DNA from: Medakamo hakoo
Taxonomy: Eukaryota > Chlorophyta > Trebouxiophyceae > Coccomyxaceae
Assembly: GCA_026636295.1 (NCBI GenBank)
Contig: CP089463.1
Location: 434,001 to 498,000, forward strand
Direction: 5' to 3'
DNA: 64,000 nt
Below the pieces are notes generated by a model, which did no database searches, had not been told where the DNA came from, and saw only the letters and a program-made list of their open reading frames with translations. Positions 21,002 to 30,631 of this stretch are shown piece after piece (position 1 is the stretch's first letter; each line of letters begins with the position of its first letter). Made by a program: the position numbers and the translations under genes.

Positions 21002-21317
21002 GGCTTGTGGGGTAGGGTGGGGCCTCACGCAGCAGGGCCTGGTGTGTGCGCTGTTCCCGGCGACCCGCGGGACAGGCGCGCGCCAGTGCGTGTGTGTCTC
21101 CCCTTGCGCCGAAGAGAGCACTGATGGGAGCGCGCGTGCGACGCGTCGTCCAAAGCACACTTGGTTTTTCTCGCGACGTCCGTCCCAACTGCCCAGGCGA
21201 CCGCGAAAACTCGCACTCTGCCGCTCTCCTGCAGATCTGCAAGAGAGCGACACGTGGCCTTGGCGTGCAGCAGAATCCCACGGGCGACGGACGCCGGCCC
21301 ACGCACGGCGTTGAGCA
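21002..21317. promoter_or_regulatory. Divergent intergenic region, UBP14 / HAD phosphatase
   Basis: The 316-bp gap between two opposed start codons holds no open frame of note and no clear TATA box. It contains two similar copies of a CTCTC-TGCAGATCTGCAAG-like segment around 21220-21245, a short palindrome (CTTGCAGATCTGCAGG-type on either strand). Confidence 0.4.
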
Positions 21318-22322
21318 ATGGCCACCACCACGGCCGTCGCGGCACAGGCCTCGCCCTCCACCGCCGCGCCGCCACCGCCCTCCACCGCCGCGCCGCCGCC
21401 CTCCACCCGCCCCATCACGCTCGTCACCTGGGACATTGACGGCACGTTGCTGAGGGCGACCGGCGACAAGGCCAACGCCCTGCACCGGTCGGCCTTTGAA
21501 GCGGCCTGGGCGGCCGTGTACGACGGCGCGAGGGTCGACCTGGCCTCCCTCCCCCACCAGGGCTCGACCGACCCGCTCATCCTCATCAAGGGCGCCGTCC
21601 ACGCCGGGCTGGCGAGTGGGGCGGGCGAAGTCATGGGAGGCGGCGGCGGCGGCGGCGGCGGCGACGGCGGCGGCCCTGCCGAGCCGGGGCCGGCTGCTGC
21701 GCCCCTCCCGCCCACGGCCGTGGCGGGCTCGGCCCTGGCCCGGATGGTCGAGTCGATGCTCTCCCACTTCCGCGCGAACGAGCACACGGTCGCGGACGGG
21801 CTGGAACTGCTGCCGGGCGTGGAAGACCTGCTGCACGCCCTGGCCGCGAGGGAGGACGTGCTCGTCGGCCTGGTGACGGGCAACCTGGCGCCGATCGCGG
21901 CCGCAAAGGTGGCCGCGCTGGGCGTCGCGCGCCACTTTGCGACGTCCGACGACGGCGGCGGTGGCCGCGACGGGCCGGCGCCGTCCGGCTCCACCCCGCC
22001 CCCGCCCTTGGGCGGTTTTGGATCGGACCACTGTTCGGGAGGGTTTGAGTCGCCCGCCGCGGACAGGGCGGAACTGATTCGCGTGGCGGCCCGCCGCGCG
22101 GCGGCGGTCGTGGGCCTGGAGCCGGGCGGTCTGAGGATCGCGCACCTGGGCGACACGCCGTACGACGTCCGCGCGGCCCTGGACGCGGGCGCGACGCCGG
22201 TGGGCGTGGCGACGGGCGTGCACAGCCGGGCCGAGCTGGAGGAGGTGGGCGGGGCGGGAGTCGTCGTGCTGGACGATCTGACGGACACGGCGGCCGCGCT
22301 GCGCGCGCTGGGGCTGGCGTGA
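21318..22322 (+). CDS. HAD-superfamily phosphatase
   Basis: Single exon, 334 residues. HAD motif I is TWDIDGTLLRAT with the nucleophile pair Asp39/Asp41; motif II is GLVTGNLAPIA (threonine in the loop); motif IV is AHLGDTPYDVRAALDAG with the acidic Asp. A helical cap containing a long Gly-rich insertion (near residues 105-135) sits between motifs I and II, giving the C1-cap layout of phosphoglycolate-phosphatase-like enzymes. The first 30 residues are Thr/Ala/Pro-rich and could be a targeting region or low-complexity. Substrate cannot be read from sequence. Tail-to-tail with the hydrogenase gene, 75 bp between stops. Confidence 0.85.
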   Translation: MATTTAVAAQASPSTAAPPPPSTAAPPPSTRPITLVTWDIDGTLLRATGDKANALHRSAFEAAWAAVYDGARVDLASLPHQGSTDPLILIKGAVHAGLASGAGEVMGGGGGGGGGDGGGPAEPGPAAAPLPPTAVAGSALARMVESMLSHFRANEHTVADGLELLPGVEDLLHALAAREDVLVGLVTGNLAPIAAAKVAALGVARHFATSDDGGGGRDGPAPSGSTPPPPLGGFGSDHCSGGFESPAADRAELIRVAARRAAAVVGLEPGGLRIAHLGDTPYDVRAALDAGATPVGVATGVHSRAELEEVGGAGVVVLDDLTDTAAALRALGLA

Positions 22323-22397
22323 GATGGACAGGTGTTTTTTTTTGTCTGTGTGAATTTTTGCTCGCTTTCATTGTCATCTCTAACACTCACGCCCCTC

Positions 22398-24536
22398 TCA
22401 ATAACGCCGGTGGAAGAACCCGGCCGCCGCGGGGCTGCCAATGCCGCCCCCCACCCGGTCGTACAGCGCCTTGACGGCCGGGTTGTCGTGCGCGGCCTGG
22501 ACGGCCGCGCGATCCCCGGCCGCGTGCACCGCGTCCGCCCGCCGCGCCAGGATGGCCGGGTCGGCCGACCGGGGCTGGCCGCCGCCGCCGACACAGCCCG
22601 CCGGACATGCCATCACTTCCACGAAATGGTAGGGCGTCGACGCACCTTCCGCTTGCAGCCGTTCCAGCAGGTCGCGCGCGTGACCGACGCCCGCGACGAC
22701 GGCGGCGCGGAGCGTGCGCGGCACGCCCGCCGCCGCCGCGGCTTCGGTCGGCAGGTCCAGGCTTATCTCCTTGACGCCGGCCAGGCCGCGCGCGGAGTTC
22801 AGGGCGCCCGGAGGCGGCGGCTTTCCAGTGATCCAGGCATACACGGAGCGGAGCGCGGCTTCCGTGACGCCGCCGGATGCGCCGAACAACGCGCCGGCCC
22901 CGCTCGCGGCGCCCAGCGGCGAATCAAACGGTTGGGGCGGCAGGTCGGGGAGCGACAGCCCCGCCGTGCGGGCCCTCACCAGCCGGCCGAGTTCCCGGGT
23001 GGTGAGGACCGCGTCCACAGGCGGGCGCCGGGCCCCGCTGCCTTTGGGCGTCGTGTCCAAAAACAGGCGCTCGTCCGCCGCCTCGATCTTTTTGGCCGTG
23101 CAGGGCATGGCCGAGACGAGGAAGAGGGAGGCCAGGTCGGACGGGGACAGGCCCGCGGCCGCCGCGCCGACCGCCAGGGCGGGCGTTTTGGCGACCACGC
23201 CCAGCGCGATGTGCGGGCTCTTGGTCGTGGACAGGTGCGGGAGCAGGGCGGGCGCGCCACGCTCCACCATGCCGACCCACCCCGGGCAACAGGACGAGAG
23301 GAGCGGCAGCGGGCCCGGCGCGGCGGCGGCGGCGGCGCGGTCGGGGGCGCGTCCGCGGCCGCCGGCCGCGCGGACGCGCGCCACCAGCTCGGCCGCTTCC
23401 TCGACCGCGACGACGTCCGCCGCCAGCCCCGTGTCGAAGACGAAGTCAAAGCCCGCGGCTTTCAGGGCGGACACAAGCTGGCCGGGCGCCAGCGCGCCCG
23501 GCGCGCCGCCCAACTCCTCGCCCAGCGAGACGACGACCGCGGGCGCGAGCTGGACGGCGACGGGTGTGCGCCTCGCGTCCAGCACCTCGGCCACCCCCCT
23601 CCACGCGGGCGTCGCTTCAATCGCGCCGGTGGGGCAAAAGGACGCGCACTGCCCGCACGACGCGCACGCCCACTGCTGGCCGGCGGCGGGCGGAGACGGC
23701 GGGGTGTCCACCAGGTCGGACCCGCCCACCGTCGCGGGGCCTGACCCGCCCCCCCGGCCGGCCATGCCCAGCACGCTCGCGCCGGCCAGGAGCGAGCACG
23801 CGCTCACGCACCGCCCGCAGTGGACGCACTTGTCCAGGTCGATGGTGATGGCCGGCGAGTGGTAGGCAGTGCGCGGGGCGGCGTGCTGCCCGCGCCCCCC
23901 GCGCCCGCGGCCCCCGGCCCCGCCCTCGTCCCCGTCCGTCTCGTCTTCCCACTCGTGGTGGAGGGACCTGGGCAGCAACGCCCGCCCGCCGCCCACGTTG
24001 AACCGCGCCAGCAGGGCCGCCAGCTCGCAGTGGCCGGCCGCCTCGCAGCGCGGGCAGTCCGAGTGGTCGCCCTCGGCCTTCAACAGCTCCAGGACGGCGC
24101 GCACGGCGTCGCGCACGCGGCCGCTGTCCGTCACGACGGCCGACCCCTCCACGGCCGGCGTCCTGCACGCGGGGACCAGGCGCCCGTCGCCCGCTTCGAC
24201 CAGGCAGACCCGGCACGTCCCGCCGGAGCCGGGCAGGCGCGGGTGCGCGCACAGCGTGGGGATGGACACGCCTGCAGCACGCGCGGCTTCCAGGATGGTG
24301 AGGCCGGCGGGGATGGTGGTGCGAATGCCGTTGACGGACAGGGAGATGAGCGGGTGGGTGGTGGTGGTGGTGGCCGACGGCGGCGCTGGTGCCGCGGTGG
24401 TCGACGTGCCGCGACGACCACCGTGTCGTCCGCGACGAGACAGGAGAGGGCATGCGTCGCCGCCCGCAGCCCACGCCGCGCGTTCCAGCTCCTTCGCCCA
24501 CGCGGGGCTGTGTAGCAGGGACAAGGCTCGCCTCAT
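22398..24536 (-). CDS. HYDA: [FeFe]-hydrogenase with full NuoG-like N-terminal FeS module
   Basis: Single exon, 712 residues from the ATG at 24536; the first 45 residues (MRRALSLLHSPAWAKELER...) are Arg-rich, amphipathic and lack acids early on, so an organelle presequence is likely. Domains: plant-ferredoxin-like [2Fe-2S] with C96, C108, C111, C124; His-ligated [4Fe-4S] with H158, C161, C164, C170; a two-[4Fe-4S] domain with CVHCGRCVSAC (237-247) and CASCGQCASFC (291-301); then the H-cluster domain with L1 SSCCPGWV (C416 proton relay, C417 ligand), L2 MPCTAKK (C479) and L3 FVEVMACPAGCVGGGGQP (C644, C648). All catalytic ligands are present, so it should make or oxidise H2. The modular layout is that of clostridial CpI (M3 type); Chlamydomonas-type HydA lacks the N-terminal clusters. 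Head-to-head with NF-YB. Confidence 0.93.
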   Translation of the reverse strand: MRRALSLLHSPAWAKELERAAWAAGGDACPLLSRRGRHGGRRGTSTTAAPAPPSATTTTTHPLISLSVNGIRTTIPAGLTILEAARAAGVSIPTLCAHPRLPGSGGTCRVCLVEAGDGRLVPACRTPAVEGSAVVTDSGRVRDAVRAVLELLKAEGDHSDCPRCEAAGHCELAALLARFNVGGGRALLPRSLHHEWEDETDGDEGGAGGRGRGGRGQHAAPRTAYHSPAITIDLDKCVHCGRCVSACSLLAGASVLGMAGRGGGSGPATVGGSDLVDTPPSPPAAGQQWACASCGQCASFCPTGAIEATPAWRGVAEVLDARRTPVAVQLAPAVVVSLGEELGGAPGALAPGQLVSALKAAGFDFVFDTGLAADVVAVEEAAELVARVRAAGGRGRAPDRAAAAAAPGPLPLLSSCCPGWVGMVERGAPALLPHLSTTKSPHIALGVVAKTPALAVGAAAAGLSPSDLASLFLVSAMPCTAKKIEAADERLFLDTTPKGSGARRPPVDAVLTTRELGRLVRARTAGLSLPDLPPQPFDSPLGAASGAGALFGASGGVTEAALRSVYAWITGKPPPPGALNSARGLAGVKEISLDLPTEAAAAAGVPRTLRAAVVAGVGHARDLLERLQAEGASTPYHFVEVMACPAGCVGGGGQPRSADPAILARRADAVHAAGDRAAVQAAHDNPAVKALYDRVGGGIGSPAAAGFFHRRY

Positions 24537-24886
24537 GTCGGAGCCGTGGCCGAAACGCACGCCGAACGCCTTCGAATTGGGCGTTCCCCGCGAGCCGTGC
24601 GGCTCTTTGCGGGAGTGAGGGCGGAGCGCGAGCGCCGCGCCGTCTGCTGCACACTGCTCAGTTTCGCACTCGGACGGACAACGAGGGCGACCAAGCGCGC
24701 TCTCCCTGCACCTCGCCGCACCCACGCGCGAGCGCCTGGTCGTGTGCGACTCTCGCCGACACCGGCCGAGGGACAGGCGGTGCACGCGTACCTCGCACGC
24801 TGCCGCACGACACACACCTTCCCCGGCTAGTGTGAATTCTCTTCACACGGCTGGCGCCGCACAAGCACACTCGCCCGCACAAAGCC
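24537..24886. promoter_or_regulatory. Divergent promoter region, hydrogenase / NF-YB
   Basis: 350 bp between two start codons. On the - strand a CCAAT pentamer lies at 24580-24576, 40 nt upstream of the hydrogenase ATG; a GTAC, the core bound by the Chlamydomonas copper/hypoxia regulator CRR1, lies at 24788-24791. Either could be chance. A near-palindromic GTGTGAATTCTCTTCACAC lies at 24831-24849, just upstream of the NF-YB ATG. No TATA box. Confidence 0.45.
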
Positions 24887-25440
24887 ATGGGCGACGCCGG
24901 CGAGGGCGGCGACGCCCGCGAGCAGGATCGCTTCCTGCCGGTGAGTTCCTGAGCGTGTGGGGGCGGGTGTAGGGGTTGGTTTGCTGCGGCGGCGAGGAGA
25001 AGAGCGCGCGGCGCACAGTCGCTTGCTCGCTCGCTCGCCACCACCACCCACCACCACCACGCCCCTCATCCACCCACCCCCACCGCCCCCCCCTCCCCCT
25101 CCCAACCTAGATCGCCAACATCTCCCGCATCATGAAAAAAGGCTTGCCCGCCTCCGCCAAGATCGCGAAAGACTCCAAAGAGTGCGTCCAAGAATGCATC
25201 TCCGAGTTCCTGTCCTTCGTCACGTCCGAGGCGTCGGACAAGTGCCAGCGCGAAAAGCGCAAAACCATCAACGGCGACGACCTGTTGTGGGCCATGTCCA
25301 CGCTGGGCTTTGAGGATTACGTGGAACCGCTGAAGGTGTACTTGGCCAAGTACCGGGAGGCGGAGAAGGCGGCCCTGCCGAACAAAGCGGGCGCGGGTGG
25401 GGCCGGGGCGTCGAGCTCCGGTGCGGTGGATGGAGAGTGA
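24887..25440 (+). CDS. NF-YB: NF-YB (HAP3), CCAAT-box histone-fold subunit
   Basis: Exons 24887-24940 and 25111-25440 give 127 residues. The core starts at DRFLP (end of exon 1) and continues [20 protein letters not shown], then [20 protein letters not shown] and [21 protein letters not shown], the three-helix histone fold that pairs with NF-YC and then NF-YA to bind CCAAT. The residue that is Asp in LEC1-type NF-YBs is Lys here (KIAKDSKE), so it is the general rather than LEC1 class. A short Gly/Ser tail follows. Intron of 170 bp, phase 0, placed between the first two core residues blocks as in many plant NF-YB genes. Nuclear. Head-to-head with the hydrogenase. Confidence 0.95.
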
Positions 25441-25741
25441 TGGGGACAGAGTGTTTTTTTTGGGCGTGTTTCTTTGCTCCCACGACAAAAGCAGCTGATC
25501 CTTGTTTTCCTCTTCTATTCTTTTGTGTGTAGGCGGGTATTTGCAAGCGGGGCGGGGGCAGAGAGAGAGAGAGAGAGAAACAGAGGCGTGCGCGCCCCGA
25601 GTTCCCTCCCCCTTTGCAAAATGGAAAAAACAAACACATCGAGGTGGGTGCGCTCGCGCCGTCTCACTGTCGCTCTTTCTTCGCTCGCACTCGTTCTTCC
25701 TTTCTCCCTCGCGGGCCGCGCGCCCGCCAGGACCCGCCCCC
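25441..25741. other. Spacer after NF-YB
   Basis: About 300 bp holding the NF-YB 3'UTR, a (GA)n run at 25560-25579 and the leader of the small membrane-protein gene. No gene or RNA seen. Confidence 0.5.
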
Positions 25742-26128
25742 ATGGCCTGGTCCAATTTCATGCTGACCCTGGGTGAGCTAGCAAGAGTGCTGGGCAGGGG
25801 AGGGTGCGAGGCGACGGGCGGGAGCGCCCGAAAAACGAAGGCCCCATGCGCGGACGGCGACGGACGCCAACCCACCACCTCCCTCTCCACTCATCCATCC
25901 GCCCCGGAACCACCAAACACAGTCGGCGTCTCCACCGTCGTTTACCTCATGCGCCGGGACGTCCGGTCGGGGACCGCCCAATTCCGGCGCAACGTGCGCC
26001 ACATCCGGGAGGCGATCGAGGAGGAGGCGGCCGCGGCCAAAGCGCGGCGAGAGGGTGGGGGCGGGCATGGTAGCGGTCAGCCGCCGCTGCCGCCGCCGCC
26101 ACAGCAGCCGCCCACGAAAACGTCTTGA
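25742..26128 (+). CDS. Small single-pass membrane protein, 78 aa
   Basis: Exons 25742-25772 (31 nt) and 25923-26128. The first exon encodes MAWSNFMLTL and splits the valine codon; donor G|GTGAGC, acceptor AACACAG. One TM helix spans about residues 5-20 (formed across the splice junction, which supports the model), then a basic-amphipathic segment RRDVRSGTAQFRRNVRHIREAIEEE, then a Gly/Pro-rich tail. Short proteins of this shape, N-terminal TM anchor plus charged helix, are common in mitochondria and plastid membranes, but I do not recognise a family. Tail-to-tail with the IRE/MAST-type kinase, 69 bp between stops. Confidence 0.6.
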   Translation: MAWSNFMLTLGELARVLGRGGCEATGGSARKTKAPCADGDGRQPTTSLSTHPSAPEPPNTVGVSTVVYLMRRDVRSGTAQFRRNVRHIREAIEEEAAAAKARREGGGGHGSGQPPLPPPPQQPPTKTS

Positions 26129-26197
26129 AGCGTCTATAGATTTGTTGTTTTTTACTGAGTAAAAAAAAAACTGTGTTGGTGCGCGCAACTCTCTCTC

Positions 26198-29100
26198 TCA
26201 ACCACCACCACCGCCGCCGCTGCTGCAGCCGCTGCTGGTGCTGCCCTGCCCATCCTCTTCCGCACCATCCCCGCCGCCGCCGTCGACACCACCCCCGTCC
26301 CCATTCCCAAATTCGGCCCTCAACGCCTCCAGCGCGCCCGCCACGTCCGCATTGGCCGCGCCCAAGCCCGCCACGTTTTTAAAGGAGAAATTCAGAAACG
26401 CGTTGCCGGGCGCAAAGGCAGCCGCGGCGGCGGCGGCCGCACTGGAGTCAGTGCGGACCAGGTGTGGAGGCAGCGAGGACGCGGCCGTGTCGGCGGGCGG
26501 GTCGGTCTCACTGCCGGCCGGGTGGACGGCCGAGGCGGCGGCGGCGATGGAAGGCAGAGGCGGCGCCGCGGCCGGGCGTCCCTCCCCTCCCACGCCCGCG
26601 CCCGCCACCACGGCCAGCGGGGGAGGCGGCGCGCGCAGGGCGCCCCGGGCGGCCGTCCACGGGGTAGGCGCGCCAAGGATGGAGGCGGCGGCCGGCGCCG
26701 CGCCACCTCCACCACCCCCTCCACCTCCACCACCGCCACCACCGACGCCGGCGCCGTCCGCGTCCAGGGCCATGGACCCCGCCGTCACGCCCCGCCGGGG
26801 CGCAAAGTAGGCCGTGTCCTCCTCGCACGCCAGGTCGGGGACAAAGGGCGGGGACAGCGCGGCTTTGGACGCCGCCAGCGCGGCCCAGTCCACGCCGTCA
26901 AACCAGGGGTGCGCCTGGACGGCGGCCGCGCCGGCCGGGCCCGCGCCCAGGCGGGCGCACGGGTCGGGGTCCAACAGGCGGTCAATCAGGTCGACGCACT
27001 CGGGGCTGAGTTGGACGGCGTCCTCGCCGCTCGGCCAGCGAATGGCGCGCGCTAACACATTGGCGAAGACGCCCTCCGGCGTCTCGGCCGCAAAGGGCGG
27101 CACGCCCGCCACGCACTCAAACAGGACCGCGCCAAGCGACCACCAGTCGGCCGACGGGCCGTGCGAGGCCGACCCGCCCAGCAGGAGTTCGGGGGCCAGG
27201 TAGTCGGGCGTGCCGACGGCGCGTGGGTTGTGTGGGGTGGGCGGCGCGGGCGCGGGCGCGGTCGCCGCGCTCGCGCCGCCGGACGGGGGTGAGCGCCGGC
27301 GCCGGGCAGGCGCGGCCCCCGGCGGACCGGCCGGTCCGCCGTCCCCACCACCCCCGTCCAGCCCGGCCGCCCGGTCCACCACGCCCACCGTCGACAGCCC
27401 AAAGTCCGCCAGCTTGACGTGGCCGTCCCCGCCGATGAGCAGGTTGTCCGGCTTCACGTCCCGGTGCACAATGCCCCGGGCGTGGCAGTAGGACAGGGCG
27501 AGGACGGCTTCCGCGATGTACGGGCGGGCCGACCGCTCGTCCAGCGCGCCGACGCCGGCCAGCAGGGACGCCAGGTCCCCGCCCGCCGCGTACTCCATGA
27601 CCAGGTACACGGCCGTCGGACTGGTGAACGCCCAGTAAAACCGGACGACGAACGGGTTGTCCGCCGCCGCCAGGATGTCCCGCTCCGTCACGACGCCCGC
27701 GACCGCGTTTTTGCGGACGAGGTCGGCCTTGCGCATGACCTTGACGGCGTACAGGTCGCCCGTCGCGCGCTTGCGGGCCAGGTACACCCGGCCGTACGCG
27801 CCGCGGGAGATGGGTTTGAGGACCTCGAAGTCCGCGATGGAGACGCCGGCGCCGGTGGTGGACGGCGTCGGGAGCGGTGCCGGGGACGGGGGGGGTGGGA
27901 GGGCGCACGGCGGCGTGGGCGACGGCGGGCCGGGCGTCGGTGCCCGGCCGCCCGCCGCGCGGCGCGCGGAGCGAGCAATTTTCAGCGCCCGCCGGCCCAG
28001 GGCGTCCGCGACGGAGTGGGGCGGGGACGCGGCCACGGCGGCCCGCAGGCCGGCCACCGCGGCGTCCAGGGGCAGGCCTCCAGCGGCGGCGGCCGCAGCA
28101 GACGCCACGCCCGCCCGGGCGGCGGACGCGGCGGCCGCGTCCACGCCCGGCCCGCCTTCCGTGCCCCGCCACTGTGCGGCCAGGTCAGCTAGGGCGGACA
28201 GGGCTGCTGCCGCCGCCCCTGTGGCGTCGGGCGACGGTGAAGCCGGGCCGGGCAGCGCCACGCCACTCGCCGCAACGACCGCCGCCACCACCGCCGGCGG
28301 CAGGGCCGCCTCCACCGCCGCGCACGCCGCGGTGTGGGCTGCCAGGGCGGACGCAGGCCGGACGCGGTCCTCGCAGATGCGGCAGACGGGCGCGGGTCGC
28401 AGGCCGGGCGAGGGCGACGCGGACCGAGGGTGTCGCGGCTGAGGGGTGGTGGCCGTGGCCGTGGTCGCGGGCCGGCCGCCGCCGCCACCACCGCCGCGTG
28501 GGGAGGAGCCGGCCGACCAGGTGGGGGCGGCCGCCACGGCGGGCGAGGCCGGGGATGGCAAGGCTGCGCCCAGGGCGGCCGCCACGGCCAGCGGCGGCGG
28601 GCGGCGGGCGGTGGGTGGTGGCGGCGGCGCCGCGGCTGTTGCGGGAGCAGCAGCAGCCACCGCGGGCGACGCGGCGCGCGGCGCGTCCGCGGGCCGCAAC
28701 CGCGACGGCGGCGGCGCCCGGGCCGCGTTTCCCGGTAAAGCAGACGGAGGCGGCGTGCGTGGCAGGCCCGCTGGCTCGGGCGACGCGGGCAGGGAGCGGC
28801 TCGGCGGCCGCGGAGGGGGGAGGGCGGGCAGTGGGGGCGGGGAGGGCGTCGCCGTCGGCGGCCGGATGGCGGGCGCCCCATCCTCGCTCGCCCGCGCAGC
28901 AGCAACGGTGGCCGCTCTCCGAGCCCCGGGCGACACAGTCAGCGACCGCAGGGCCGCCGCCAGGCGGGCGGTGAAGGGCGTGGGCGGGGTCGGGCGGCGG
29001 GGCGCGGGCGTCGCACCGCTGCAGCTCCCGCGCCCGCCACCGCCGGACGACGACCGCCGGCCCGTCGCGGCCGCGTCCAGGGCGGCTTCCAACGTCGTGA

Positions 29101-30414
29101 CAACGCCGCGCGAGGTGGGAGACGCCGGCGAAGCGCTGGGGTGGAGGGCGGCGGGCGCGGCGGGACCGGGCGGGCGGGGCGGGCGGAATGCTGCGGGCTG
29201 CCCCTGCGCCGCCGCCCCCGGCCGGGACGCCGCCCGGCCGCGGCTCCACCAAGACGGCTTGCGATGGCGTGGTGCAGGGCTGGCCGATGAGGTTGGCTGC
29301 TGTGGCGCCGGCTGGGGTGCGGCCGTGGCGGGCGCTGCAGGCCGCGGCGCGCGCGCCAGGTGCGGCCGCGCCGCGGCTGCGACCGTGGCTGGCGCAGCCA
29401 CAGCCGCAGCGGTCGGACCTGGCACAGGCCACGCGACGGCCACCCCACGCGTCGGCGCGACCAGGCGGGACACCCGGGACAGCGCAAACAGCAGGCGGGT
29501 AGCGGCGGACCGGACGGCCGCGCCGTCCTGCCCCGGCGGCGCGGCCCGCCGCTCCGCGTCCGCCGCATCCACCGCGGCCTGGACGCGCGCTCTGAGAGTG
29601 GACGCCGGCAGGCCGGCTGTCTCAGCCGCTAGTGCAGCCAGCCGGCCCAGCGCCGCGTGGGTGCCGGCCCCCCCCGCCCCGAGACCGGCCACAAAGGCCC
29701 GCAGCTCGGCGTCCAGGCGCGCGTGCGCAGCACCGAACGCGGCCGACCCCAGGCGCGGGCCCCACACCGCTGACGCGGGCGAGGCGGGAGCAGCAGCAGT
29801 CGCCGCCTGCTGTTGGTGCACCGTGCGCCTGGCGGGCGAGCCGGCCGCCGCTGTGGCGCCGCGCGGGCCAAAGGGCAGGGCGGGGAGGGGGGTCGGCGCG
29901 GCCGCGACGGCAAACCGGCCCGACGGCGACGGCGACATGCCGGCGTCGAGGGCGATGCCGCACCGTGGTGTCAAGCCGCCGGAACCGGATCCAGACCCGC
30001 CGCGGGGCGTGGAGGCGGGCGACCGTGGCGTGGCGGGCGTGGCGGCCTTTTTTGGATGGAGGGGGAGAAAGTTTCTCGTGAGGTCGAGAAAAATTTTCAA
30101 GATTGGGAGCCTGGCGCCCACCCCATGACAGCCCTCTCTCTCACCTCCTCGCTGCCGGCCGACCCGCCGCGCGTGTGGCGGGGCGTGCACGCCCCGGAAG
30201 ACGGGCGGTCCACGTCGCCCGCCGCGCTGGGCGGGCGGGGCGACGCCGGCGCGGCGGGCGCGGCCGGCTCCAGCGCCAGCGGCGGCACGGCGCTCGCGTC
30301 CGCCACAGCGCGCAGGGCGACGATGGCCGCGCCTGTGGGGTGGGGACTACAACTCGCGCCCAGAGGCTGCTCCTCGCCCGCCGGCGGCCGGCCGGACGGC
30401 GGGCGGGACGCCAT
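26198..30414 (-). CDS. IRE/MAST(Greatwall)-class AGC protein kinase
   Basis: Two exons, 30414-30145 and 30046-26198, give about 1372 residues; the donor GAG|GTGAGA is canonical, the acceptor AAAAAAG|GCC is weak but is the only one restoring frame. A long Ala/Pro-rich N-terminus precedes a small zinc-finger-like motif CRICEDRV...AAHTAAC near 640, found in plant IRE kinases. The kinase domain starts near 822 (FEVLKPISRGAYGRVYLARK) with AVKVMRK, HRDVKPDNLL (near 953), DFGLST and TPDYLAPELL. The DFG-APE segment is about 67 residues, longer than usual; MASTL/Greatwall and Rim15 have even larger inserts here. Family members phosphorylate endosulfines, and the plant members (IRE, IREH1) affect root hair growth. 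It is head-to-head with an endosulfine gene. Confidence 0.88.
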
Positions 30415-30631
30415 CTCGCTTTCGCTTTTTTTTTTCGTTTTTCGGACTGAGCCGACAGACGCGCTTTCTTTTCTTTCGCGACCAAAAAAATACAAGCGCC
30501 GGCCTCCCCGCGCTTCCTCACACACGCGACCGCCGCGCCCGACCCGCTCCTTGACAAGCGCACTGCGATAAGAAAGGAAAAAAGCCGCGAGCTTTAGGCC
30601 GAGTCTCTCCCACTCTGCCACGCGCGAACGC
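30415..30631. promoter_or_regulatory. Divergent promoter region, Greatwall-class kinase / endosulfine
   Basis: 217 bp between opposed start codons. Contains a T-run at 30425-30434, an A-run at 30483-30489 and an AT-richer stretch at 30564-30596. A shared promoter is inferred from orientation and spacing. Confidence 0.5.
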
